64,000 nucleotides of DNA, from positions 16,500,119 through 16,564,118 of the forward strand of contig NC_049985.1 of NCBI RefSeq assembly GCF_000003815.2, read 5' to 3'. The translations under genes and the position numbers were made by a program. Of this stretch, positions 42,566 through 55,959 are shown piece by piece. Origin of the DNA: Branchiostoma floridae (lineage: Eukaryota > Chordata > Leptocardii > Amphioxiformes > Branchiostomatidae). How positions within the stretch are numbered: position 1 is the stretch's first letter; each line of letters begins with the position of its first letter. Under the pieces are notes generated by a model. That model saw only the letters and a list, made by a program, of their open reading frames with translations. It made no database searches and had not been told where the DNA came from.

Positions 42566-45500
42566 CTAGCAAGATCTTGCTTCTTCGCGGTCGGAAACTT
42601 GGATTTCCTCGTATTCTGTTTCTCCTTCGTTGTCCCCTTCAAACGCAGCGTTGGTGATTCCGCCATCACTGTCGTCTGCGGGAGGGGGGCGAACCGACGG
42701 TAACCGGATGACGATCCTGACGTCATCAGATGATTGACAGCTATCGCCGGAAGTGTTCCTAGATTCCTCATTAGAAACTGGTTCAGTTTGGATTTGCACC
42801 TCAGTTTGAATGACTTGTGATGACTCTGTGTCCTCGTTTTCCACCTCTGCTTGAGTGTTTTCTGTGTCCTCAGGATTAGATTGCACAGTTGAGTCATTTT
42901 CATCCTCATCTTCTTCTACTTCGCTAGTGGCTTCTATATCTACAGTAAATGTGTCTTTGTCCACTGCTCTTCGCCTCTTAGGCTTTTTCTGCAGTCTTTC
43001 TTCCAGCTTATCAAGTGATTCGTCGGGATTTTGGTTTTCCTCCCCTTCGTTTTCCGCGGGAGTGTCCGGCGTTTTCCTTCTTCAGGCACAGGTTTCCAAA
43101 GTTTGTCATCACTTTCCGCTTCCGGGTGGGTCGTCCAGCTGATTGTAGGCGCTGTTGAAGACGTCATCATAGGCCGGTGGCGGTTCCCCTTCTGTGGGCG
43201 GGGCTAAGGTGGCGGCGTTGATCCTGCGCAGTTGCTGCTCCGCGGCCACCTGGCGTTGGTAGGTTCGGTAAGATGGCGGCCTGTTCCGGAAACGGCGGGA
43301 AAAGTATGTGCCCCACAATTCATCGCGGGAAAATGGCGACTGGCTTTGTGTCCTTGCCATCTGGAACAAAAGTGCAACAAAACACGTTAGCTAGATGTAA
43401 AATTGCCAAGCAAACTTGTCGTCTTGGAACTTTCAAGTAAACTCACGACGTCATGTCAAAACTGTCTTTGATATTGAGCAACAACAAAACATTTTGCTTT
43501 GAGGCCCCCTTTCCATTAGACGGAGATCGCTGGCCAAAATTGGACTTGCGTAACCACTGATTCTATAAATACATGTATAACTGGAGTATGATGCACAGTG
43601 TAAGATACATATATGATCTGAAAGTATGATTTGAAAGACAAAAAACAAAACGCACAAAGCGTTAAGTTTTTCGTTGAGAGATCCATCAACTTTTTAAAAA
43701 ACCGCTCCTCTCTGTTTTCTCTACGTTGAACAGTTACCAGACATGGCACAATGCCACCAGCCATACCCCAGCCCAGACGTGCGGACGGTATTGCCTCCAG
43801 TAGTAATTATCACCGGCTCCATTATTCACCTCTCCCCGATATGTGCAGTCCGGTAATTGGTAACATTATATCGCCACGGTGGCCACTACTTCACGCGAAA
43901 ATTAGATCGATACCGAGAACCATTCCACTCATCTGGAGAAATGAGTCTATAGATATCCCCCGTGGGTGTCATGTCTCTTAGATGAAACCCTCGAAGCAAT
44001 TATACACTATTTCATGCACCATGAGCCAGACTTTTTATTGTTTTTCTCTTTTTTCAGAAGACCTTTAAATAGCTGGAAAGACCAGCAAAGGAAGACACTT
44101 TTTCAAGTTTTTCGTAATGCAATGTCTTTCGAGTCATTTCGTTTTTAGACGCTATTGACGTCTTCTAATGATTTATGTCATGGCGGCCGTGATTATGATC
44201 AATCGGTGTTGTAGATTCATTTTCAGCCCCCGAAAATCATTGACTTCCATTCTACAGCCCTCTAAAGACACGGACATCCCAATACCTGCTGGAAATATCG
44301 ATTAATTTACAGGACAGAAGCCTTTAGTTTCACAAGTAGAAAATTTACTTCCAAAGGATTCTGTCAAATCACTGGAAAGTTGTCATTGAAGGAAAATGAA
44401 GTGTGGCATACGGCAGGACGTTTGGCCCCAAACCCAGACGCCATGAGTTCGAATCCGCTGATATGCTACCGATCTTGTCCCATTGGGAAAAGCGCTTTGC
44501 ACGTCTTTCCTCATCACTTGATTTACGTGCAAATAAGCATCTACCTCCGGTTAAGGCCGTCCCTCGGATAGGACGTTAAATGAAGGTCCCGTGTTTGAAG
44601 ACACGGGACCCATACATATGAGTGGATCAAACCTTACAGTCTGGTCTCCGCGGCGCGGTGACATCTCACTGAAAAGGTGATAGTCACCCGTGGTGTCAGT
44701 CTTTCCACAAATGTGGTAAATCTCAATAGGGACAGTAGAAACATGAGCGTTGCTAACACTTACCGGCGTATTGCCCTGTTGTCTTCCTCCTCGCCGCCGC
44801 CGGTAACAGCGGCTTCTCTTGAATGATTTGATGAGTAGCGGTGCTCCCAGCGCTATCACTGCCACCAGTAGAACCACCACAATACCTGTAAGAAACATGC
44901 ATCATAACATAAACACTCATACAGATATCTTAGAAGTGTGATAAGGCCCTTCGATATAATTCCATCAAATCACATACAACATGTATATCCGCCATTCTGA
45001 AACACATGCGTCTAAAAGATATCCTGTGTATATCTGGAGAGTGCTGCACTGGAGATCTCTCAAATCTATTCAAAGAGACGGATCTATGTAGCCCTGTGGA
45101 TAGCTATTGATGAACGTTACGTAGTACACAATTCATTCCACTCACTCAAAGGCAGGCAGTCATAACGTAAAACGGGGGTCCCGTGCTCGAGGAGGTGCCT
45201 CGACTACGTTAATCAGCTTCATTACTCACTTTGGGTACTGAAGTATTGGCACAGGCTGCAAATACACAAGATTAATTCAAATTTAAATAATGTAGGAGTT
45301 TCTACTCTAACATGTTATTCCACCACATACACACAGTAGTTATTCTACTATTATTGCCGGTTCTCTAACCTCCGAGGATGGCTGCGATGATGATTGTCTC
45401 CGTCCGTGTGGGCTGTAGGAAGTGGTTCTGAGCTCCTCCGGACGTAGGTGCTTCGGTTGGCTCCGTTTCTGTTCAACAATACATCGTTTGTTTTAGTACA

Positions 45501-48500
45501 AAATATGAACGCCAGACAGTCAACTTGATTTCATCAGGTCGGACAATGATTATATTACCATAATTTAAAACGTCGGCATCTGTAAACATGTGGGTGTCAC
45601 ATAAAGAACCTTGACAGAAAAACAGTCCTAATCTATGTTCGAAGTTATCACCGATCAGTACACTGAAGGATCTGTTATATCGGTTCAGAATGATGGTTGA
45701 AACGTCTAGGCAGTATTTTGCAGAAGGAAAGTATTTATGCAAGACGTGAAAAAAACGCTTCATAACGGGATGGTTACCTTTCGGACACCGTCCTGTCATG
45801 ATGACCACATCGTCCAGCGCGATGTCACCGAACTGTCTACCGGGGTACGCTGTGGCCTCGAACAGGAGCTGTGGGGATAGAGACTCTTTATACATCGTGT
45901 TTCTTTAGGCCATGTTGATTTGATTACATGGATGACATCCTCTGAGAACCCTAAAACTGATGCGAGCGTGCGAGTAAAAAAAGGTTTTGACCATTATGAA
46001 ATCTAAGTGGTCCGAGGAAGGTTGAACATATGACCGAACACACAGAATATAGTATACCAAGCAATAGATTCTTCATTTTTGTTCTTTCACATCTTCCTTG
46101 ACCTTGGAATATTCCATGACGACTTCCAATATTTGTTTTTGCAATCCACGGCATATATTTGGTTCTTTTGAAGCTGTTTTAAATTTGTACGATCTACAGT
46201 GTGGTTGAAAACGTGATTTTTCTTATTTTTGGAAATTGCCAAATTGATGCGCGTGCGGATGTCATCCATACAATCAAAAGTTCAGTCGGTGCATTGTAAC
46301 TTGGCCAGTCAGCTAGCATACGAGGTGCATATTTTCAGCCGTACCCTGAATGGTTGAAAGGTTGCCGCGAAGGTGACGGAGGCACGGTACCAATGCTGGT
46401 CCTTCTCCCCCAACTCGTACAGCAGGCGGCGGGTTAACGTGTCCATCCCGTACTGGATGAAGACGCTGAAGGTGCCGATGTCCTTGCCGTACATGTGGTA
46501 GTAGAACTTGGCGCACATGTACTTGGCGTCGGTCTGGGTGATCTCGGGCGTGTACAGACTCGCCGTGAAGTTGTCGTGGTCTTCGTTCATCACTGTGGAC
46601 GCTTCGATGTGCACGTAGTACCCGTCTGTCAAGACATAGACAACATCATTGTAATAAAAAATGAACAAAAATAAGAATTAGGATTTGCCATTGGCAAGCT
46701 AGAAAAAAGGTGTAAGGTATGGACAAAAAGTTAGTGACGCCAAAAGTGACATCGGAAGACAGCTGAGCTCTGGCCTCTGCATGTCATCCATCAACCAATC
46801 AATATATTTGGTTGGATTCTTTATTCGTCTGAAGGCCTAGGATTTGTCTTAAATTTCTTATTTTGGAGGAAAGTTGAGCTCTGCAATATTGACAGTCCTA
46901 TCCATCAATACATTTATGTCAACATGTTATCGTCGTGGATGGAGTGTTTTCTAACGAAGACATATTGGCAGCAATTGGAACCAACATCCAAAAAACTGAA
47001 TCCTATAGATGTACTTCTTTGTAAATGTTGCAGCCAACCAATGGCTAAGTGGCCAGGCTAGGGGTCACGAGAGGCCACGAGTTCGATTCCTGGCATTGCT
47101 GGTTAGATGTAGTGTCCTCGGGAAAGGAACTTAACAAAACTTTGTGAAATTGAATACCTGACTTTTGAATGGGGTTGTACAAGCGATGGAAGAAGAGGGT
47201 TGGGCCCCACCTTCCAATACTGTGCCCTAGATACAGTGGATAACGACTCACTGTCCCTACGGCCTCAAAAAGGCTAAGGGACTACCTCCCTTATCGACTA
47301 CCTCGTTTATCATACTGCAGTTCCTGATAAATCTTTCCCGGACATCGACACCATGATTAATGATCAGCGACCTGCACATGCCGCACTGACACGTGCTGGG
47401 TCATACCTCACCAGGCTATCCTGCCAATATCCATGTTAATCTGATCTCATCATCACCAACAGCGTGGCGTATTGGTCGTATGAGGGCATGTCATACCTTT
47501 TGAGGGGGGGGGGCAAGGTATAGTTTGTAGTATCTTCACAAGGTAACAACATTGGTGTCACACAAAATGACTTTTTTTTGGCACGGGACGGATTACTGTC
47601 GAAGGATTATTGCATTCGAGCAACTGTCAATGAGTCAATTAGTGCATAGCCCAGCAATCTCTACTATATTGCTAACTGCTTTGGTTTCTCACTGAACAGC
47701 AATACGTGAATGTCAAAAGAAAGAAATGACCTTAAGGACATTTTGTCCCGCTTTGTGGACTGGACCTGCGACAGACCTTTACTTATGACATATTGGAAAT
47801 CGTTATCTTACAGTGAAAATCTTTCCAAAACACTGCCCATTGACATCAGCTGTAGGTCTACAACACAAAAAGTGTGTTCTAACGTTATGTTTGACAGTTG
47901 ACGTAACGATCGGCTTGTAACATCTCGTTTCTCTGATGTCAGTTAGCACGCAATCCGTCCGTGCAAGGCCGCGGGGGTAAGGGAGATTTATTGACCGTTA
48001 TGCTGCATCTAAACGACGACAATCAGTACGCCTCCACGACGAATCTATCAAGAAGGTTCGTTCAGGATAAATTTCACCCGCTCTCTTCACCCACTGAATA
48101 ATCAAGAATTTATATAAAGTCGAGATTAAAAGGCTGATACCAACAACATCAAATAATCCGGAAGCTGACCTGTATCTGATGAAATTTTGAACTAAATAAT
48201 TTTAGAGTATGGCTTCAATTTGTTCTAGAATGCGATGTTTGGAACCTCCAAAAATTATGAGACTTAAGCACCATACATGCTTTAGCATTTGTAGTTGTGA
48301 AGAAACCGCACATTTGCACCATATTTGTTCATATAATTTGTTTTGTTTTGATTTTGTCATTGACATCGAAACCTTTTCTTGTATGATGATTATTCTCATT
48401 GTTGCAAGGTAAAGACCCCAAAAGCTTGTGTATCCGTATACCTGGTGACACACCAGCTTAGCTGATATTAGCCAAAGATATCATGAATATTAACTAACTT

Positions 48501-51500
48501 AGTCCTAAAGAATTCCCCACTGGTAGGTCACGGTTTCCATTTGTTATCGGGTCCCGGGTTCATTTTAAGTCGGACTTAAATTCAGCCCAGGCAGGGCCTC
48601 TTTTTCCAATTGCGACTTAAGTCCAATTGGTTAGATCGTAAGCAATGATAAGCAAATGAGTTGGGGACAAATTTTAGACAGTCCAATAGGAAAATAAAAG
48701 ACAGTCAAAAGGGATAGACGCTAATAGGTCTATTTAACTCCTGTTTGAGTTCAGGTGCTAAGAATGATTCTGTAAGTCACCTCCATCAGGTCTGGCTTCC
48801 ATCGGTCCCGTCTTTGTAGTCGGGGTCTGCCCTCTTCTCCTCATCCACACCAGGTTACCATGGTGAGGGTTCTCCCAGCCGCAAAACGGGTCGTCCGAGT
48901 TGTTGAAGAAGCATGACGTCACCATGACGCCGTCTGGCGACTCAACGAACGGCTCAACGGTATAGCTGGTGACGTCATCAACGGTGGTGGAGGAGGAGCC
49001 CAGTAGTCTGGAGGGGGTTGGTTCGTCTGCCCTGAGCTGGACGTCATCGATAGCCAGGGTGCCGTCACCTCTTCTACCCTTGATGAGTACCTGAAGCGTG
49101 AGGGTCAAGTTCAGGTTTAGTAAGTTCACATTCAGTTGAATCACAGGTGTTTATGAATTTTAGTGCATAGGCAAACTGAAAATGTTTGTCTTGGTCTTCG
49201 ACGTTGTTTGTAACAAACATGATTTTCATTTAGATTTCTGATACATGTGCCCTCCTCTATTGTTTATCAAACTTACAAATAAAACAAATGTTGTTGTCAA
49301 TGTTCATGCCATCTTACCGTGAAGACCTTGCAGCCTGAGTCCGGGGACACGTACAGCCGTGCCTCCGCCCATCGCCGCCAACTCGACCCCTCATAGCTGG
49401 TCAGCGTCTCGGGCTTGCCTACCTCCGGGTCCGAGGGTTCACACAGCACGGACACGTTCAGGAAGGGGTATGGCGGCTTGATGCTGTTACTGTGCATGTA
49501 GTAATGCACACTCACCACCGCGCTGTCCACGATACGGAGTGGGGAGATTGTCAACACGCTGTCCAGGTCGGATTCTATCACAGCGACATGGCCTTCTGTA
49601 GACAACAAAGGGGAAACAACAAAGTTATGTTAAACTGAGGGATAGTATCACAGTAGTCAGGCTTTTAGCCAGGCACGCGTCATGTGGACGCGCTTTTCTT
49701 AGAAATTTGACGCACTGGACGCCCTTACACTGGGGAGAAAATCTGTTATATTTGGGCCTGTAATCTTTTATCTTTATAGTCTTATGCTTGTTAATCAGGT
49801 AAGAAGTTTAGGTGATTTGGAGACGGAGTAGATGTCATTGGAACATTTTAAAGGACCACTCGCGAGAAATTATGATCACATGTGCTTCATGTCGGCCATT
49901 TCTTCCCCATTTTTTTTCTGGACGAAATAATTTTTATCTCTCTCATCTATCCCTTAGTCTAACTATTTGACTGTTGGACAGTTGGGGCGCCACACACGAT
50001 ATGGTAAAAAGTTTTCTGCACACTTCTCTGCTTTCATCTTCGTTTCACTTAGCCTATTTCCTGTCCATGCTCTGATATCATCCTATCATCTTTTAAATTA
50101 GTTGCTTCCGTTATTGACATTTTTCCTACGCAGTCGTGCGCATAATACGCACCTCATACGCACGTCAATCGTTTTGTGTCAGTTTTAAGTAAGAAGGCAT
50201 GACTGTACCCTAACGTAGAGCAAAACACACAGTGCTGGGATGCCTTTTGCCGCCCCTACATTCCCTTGGTAGAGTCTGTTCCAGCCTTTCGTGCCAGGTA
50301 TGCTGAGAATGCCGTGTAAAGGTCCTAGTTACAACACAGGGCACGCGACAAGATGGGCGTTACCCGTCTGGTGGAAAATTGTGCCAACTAGGTCGCCGTA
50401 TAGTTTACATTGCAAGGTCACAAAACAGAGATAGCCCAACTATCAAATGTTGCGAAAATAAGCCCCGAATTCGCCAAAATTCTTTGGTGGGCGATGTGGG
50501 GTAAGGGTCAGTTTGGCAGTGGGAAGACATTTGACTTTCCTCAGCTGCCTACCCGTGGGTGTTCCCACGCTGTTGTGGCCTAGAGGTTTCTGTTACTTTG
50601 TTATCCAGCCAGCAACTAACTAGAATATCGTTTCCTTCCTTATACATGTGCTGCCATAGTTCTCAAGTAGTAGTGTGGTCTATTTTCTAACATACCGGAC
50701 GGAACAAAATATCTTTAAATTTATGTTTGTGATTTTTATGTTCACTAATACGTGACACGTGATACTTGATAATAACACGTGAAACTGTACAGTGATTATT
50801 TTGTTACGTAACCAGTTCCGGTATTGGCATATGAAATGGTTATCCCCAACTCAGATTCTGATAACAGTTTTGTGTATAGCACTGTAACTCCAAACGTTTT
50901 GGCCGAATGCCGTGGCACGAATCCCATCAAATTTTAAACGCGTGCGAGCTTATTTTGGTTGCAACATTATGAATAGGTGTGTCCAGGAAACACAGATTAC
51001 TACGAGAAAAACTGAAAGTTATATCGATCCAGTACAGCTCATGTACAACTTATCTTCCACTGGTCTCGACAGAGAAGACTAAACGAACGCTATGCCGACA
51101 ATATTTACAGGATCTTTACAGAAATTCCCCTTGTTCTTTTCGACAATGAACAGTGGACCACGGATAAATGTCCTGTCCTAAGAACTAAAACCATTTCCAG
51201 TAGCATGCATGTCGGGTGAGCGATGCAGCTAGAATCGGGTTCACGGCTTCAAGTTCCAGAGGCAGGGCCGCTAGCCACTATAGTTAAGGGTACAGCCCGT
51301 CTTACGTGCAAATACGTGCTGTCTACGTGCCAAAACGTGAGCAATCTTTTGGGATCCGTAAGTGATAAGTACCGTCTCCGCACGAACTCGTAGGGAATCC
51401 GACAGATTTTGGAGCACGCAGACACACCGTAGAACTTTACGTACAGGCAAAACTTTGTGTGCCATCGGGCTTCGGCTTCGGCCCCCGTACGTGCCAGTAC

Positions 51501-54500
51501 GGGCGACGCGCCTGCCCTGTACGACCTTAACGTTTTCAGAAATTTGTGGCGGACGTGGCCTCCCAAAAAACATACGGACAAATTGCACGTACAGCAGGTT
51601 GTGCCCTTAGCTTTATACGAGAGTGTGGGTGGGTGCACTCCATGGAACAATTAAAGATTCTGACAAGTTGGGGAATCATTTCCCCTCCAATGTTAATAGC
51701 ATATGCAGTTTACAGTATTCCAACAAATGGAATAATCCATCCCCATATCCTATAATCACATTTGTTCCCTACACAATACCGTGAGGTGTCAGTGTTGCTC
51801 ACGGTCTGCGCGCGTGTTCGATTTCCAACGGCACGAGTTTGCCAACGTGCCGGGATTGAATTTATTTTTATCGGTGTCGCCAGAAGTATAGATTGGTCTG
51901 CGCGGCGAGATGTCAGTTATGGCGCCCAAGGCTGATAGGGCAAAGGTCCCAGAAAAGTCAAAGATATTACACAAAAACACACACTAAAACGTTATTTTAT
52001 ATTCATACTTATATATACTTAACCATTATTTACTTTAAATCATATTGTTTTGTTAAAGGATCAATCCACTGGGCTGTCAGACTATAACAGCAATTTGTTT
52101 CTACACATTGCCATTATTTTCTGCACTGTAAATCTTATAACATTCGTGGTTGTATTTTCGCAATGCCTTTCGACCACGAAAGCACTACGAGTACCGATTG
52201 TGTTTTGTGCTACAACTTGACACACAGCGAGAAGCTATTTCCTATCGCAAAATTAAATGATTAAATGCCCGCGAGAACTAATTGATTTACGTATTCTATC
52301 AAAATGCATATCTCAAAGCAGATCCTACGGTAGCATAACACACTCCTAGGCCGGCTTCACTCCTCTGCCAGCTTTTCATACTATCTTATACTACTGTAGG
52401 ATCTGCTTGGAGATTATCAAAATGCTGCCGTTTTGGTGAGAAGAAATATGTTGTATGGCAACTAAGCATGGATATATCAATAAGGACACACACCCTCCCC
52501 CAACTGAAAAGTGACCTTCCCAAACAGAGTCCATGATATATTTGTAAGCTTGCTGTTGCGACATTTGACACCAAACTGACACCGGTTCACGGGTAGTGCC
52601 TTATGGATACATGTGGTCCTAAGTAATGATCTCAGTCAATATCCGAGGTCCCTCCTAAATAGGTTTAACTTCCGTGTGTTAATTGGGTGTTGGCCGGTCC
52701 TGACCTCGCCGGAGGTGTTGTTGGGTGCTCTTCAGATGGACACGATATGGGCGGAGATCTCTGAGAAGGGCCTGGGATACTCTGGAAGCCAGCCAGGATC
52801 GGGCAGCTAGGACAGTTTATTCGGTGGCCCAAGACAGTCAGCCCGCAGATTTCCTATTAGCGCCCGGGGAAGTTTAAGCCCGAAGGAGGTCCACCTGCCC
52901 TGGGAAAGGGTAGAACCTCTTCGCTAATGTGAGATCGTCGGGCTGACTGCCTTGGCTCCCCAAACAACACTCGCTAGCTACCCGGTCCTGTCTGGCTCCC
53001 AGGGTATGAGAAGGGCCTGGGATAGACATGCTCATTTCTCACGTCCGTTCGTATCTGTTGGTTATGTGACAGTGTACCAATGGTGTCCGTAAAAATGAAA
53101 ATGGTGACCCTGTAGGCTTTTATAGTCTGAAGCTTAACGCCACTGCAGTTCCAACTGAAGCCACTAGAGGACACAGCTTACGCCACTTCTTTCCACGGAC
53201 AAAGCAAACTACAAATAAAACATCGTCACTATAGCTTGTCTAGATGAAATAGAAATAGCAAAACCGGACGTTCTGCTGCAGTACCAAGGAAAGGTGTTAG
53301 GGGGTCCGAAATTTAATCATTGATTCGATACGATAAGACCTTTAAATTCCATGCCATTCCATCCCTAATTCCTAGCTTTTTGAGTTATGCTGCAAAACCA
53401 TGCAACAAAAAAATGATTACTCATGCTGTTGGAACTTCTGTTGCTACAGAGAGGAGTCAATGCGAAATCAAGTAAGAATTTAGCCACCAAACACCAAGAA
53501 ATCGACCACTTGGGAGCACCGACCCGGTAGGAAGCGGAATCATGACTCAAGATACCTTATAGACTTAGTAATGTAATCCACACACATCTGTTATTGCCAT
53601 GCTAAGCTTTTGGAGCCGATGCAATATATGTATATCTTTTAACTATGTATAACAACAAGTCCCCAAACAGTTGCTTCGCTACTTCCAACTTTCTCAACTT
53701 TGCCTTGTTTCCGCAATTCCACCCTAAACTCTGTCCTTGTGACTGACGTTAAGTGGAAACAGACAAATGTGATTACCAAGTTCACCAGACACAGTTTTCA
53801 TTTCCACTCCGCCTTGGGCTACTTCCTATGTTTACAGTTTCCCGTGACACAGACCTTAGCTTTCAGCCTCCAGTGTACAGGTTTCAAAGTGGAAACAGTT
53901 ACTGTGGGCTCTAGGGTTTCCACCGACATCTATCTGTAGACCGATAGAAGTCTCTCTCAGACTCCATGGGTTGCTGTAAAACTCGTAGAAAAGGGAAAAT
54001 AGGCCGAATAATATGCCAGGAGAATTACTTGAACCCGTCCATATCTATCCGATTCAACGATCGAATCGGTTCAGAATATCTCGAAACGATTCAAGTTTTG
54101 TTGTGTGAACGCTTCCAAACCGCTTAGCTATTAGACTTTCTCCGAAAAGAATTGTTTCTAAACCACATCCGAGCTGTGTTTTGTTGTTAATGTTATCATA
54201 CATTTTGTTCCCACATAATGCCCAGCCGGACCCTGGTTTGGAATTAATGTGGCTCTGGCATTTTCCGACCATCCAGTCTACCTGGCCATTTTAAAAAAAA
54301 TTACTTGACACGGTATCTTATTTAGTGCACTTGCCAAATGTTTTATATGATTACTGTTTTCCCAGAAACCCACGGAGTCTGGTGGAGACCAGACCGACAG
54401 GAGCGGATCTGTCGGCGGGTCCCTGACACAGTTTCCGCCGAGTTGATACTGTGATTAGATAGAACCTTCTACATTTCCTGACTCATGGCCAGCCTAGTTC

Positions 54501-55900
54501 CACTGGGATCTACCGTTACAGCGCATGATTAGATAAAACATATCCGTAAATAGTTTCATCAGGTTGGTAGATCAATTGAAAAAAAGTCTTCTTCGTTACA
54601 CAACCTTCCTTTAATTCTTCTTACATAAAATGTACTTGTGGCCTCTTGAACCTCTGTGGACATAACAGTCGTACGGGCGGAAGATTACTTTGTATCAAAT
54701 GTGGTGAATTGGTTGGATTCTAATCTCCAAGAAGATGTATTCAAATACAATTCAATCTCTACAACTGGATAAAAACGGATATTTACTTCCGGACGTTTCG
54801 AGTGACATCCATCACTCTTCTTCAGCAAAAGTAGAATGAACTAGTCAGAACAATTCAATACCAGTACAGCTAACTAGAAAAACTGGTTTAACCACTAAAT
54901 CGTTAGGATCATATGCAAAAGGTTACACAAATGCAAATCATGTTAGCATAGTTCCTATGGTCAGACAATACCATAGGAAAAAACTATTGTCCTTTGTTGT
55001 GCAAGGCGGGGTCCCATGTACTGGAAAGTTCTACGCGTAGTCCTCCCTTCCTGTTCAAGGTGGGGTCGTAGATCCGCTCGTAGATGNNNNNNNNNNNNNN
55101 NNNNNNNNNNNNNNNNNNNNNNNNNNNNNNNNNNNNNNNNNNNNNNNNNNNNNNNNNNNNNNNNNNNNNNNNNNNNNNNNNNNNNNNNNNNNNNNNNNNN
55201 NNNNNNNNNNNNNTTTTTTTTTTACAGAAATTCTTGGGCCCCGAAGGGGAAGTTTTCCATAAGACTTTCCAGTACATGGGGTTCTCCGTTGCACAACAAA
55301 GGACAATGCTTTTTTCTAATGTAATTGTCTGCCCATAGGAAATATGTTAACATGATTTGCATTTGTGTAACCTTTTGCATAGGATCCTAACGATTTAGTG
55401 GTTAAACCAGTTTTTCTAGTTAGCTGTACTGGTATTGAATTGTTCTGACTAGTTCATTCTACTTTTGCTGAAGAAGAGTGATGGATGTCACTCGAAACGT
55501 CCGGAAGTAAATATCCGTTTTTATCCAGTTGTAGAGATTGAATTGTATTTGAATATTGCTTACCTGGATGTCTAACCTTCATAAACGTACCAAGAAGATG
55601 TAGTGTGTGTTTGCGTATTTGGCGGTGTTCCCGTTTTTCTGGATGCGCTTGACATGTTTTTCTGCAGGTGCAATATCTTTTTTCACCGATAACACACATC
55701 TGCTTAGAGATAAGATATCCCCACAACATGCTCTATCAGGGGCACGCAGGCGGTAGCCAGAAAACCGGTAATGCCAGAAACAAAACAAAAATACTGCAGT
55801 ACCGAGGTCACACACTAGGTAGTCCAAAGTTGACCTTGACCTTCGTCTTCGCAAATACATGTAATAAAATTTCAAAATATCCGGAAAAACAAACAGATGA

Positions 55901-55959
<59 letters not shown>

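Noticed and set aside
44218-44640. tRNA gene at the GTTCGAATCC motif
   Set aside because: The surrounding sequence does not fold into a full cloverleaf by inspection and continues into a SINE body and 3' core.
51249-51650. 133-codon minus-strand ORF
   Set aside because: Lies within MITE family B; the same frame is seen in the copy at 31841-32155.
53690-53945. Repeated gtttcc/ggaaac words near an ORF
   Set aside because: Irregular spacing, no unit length and no coding support.
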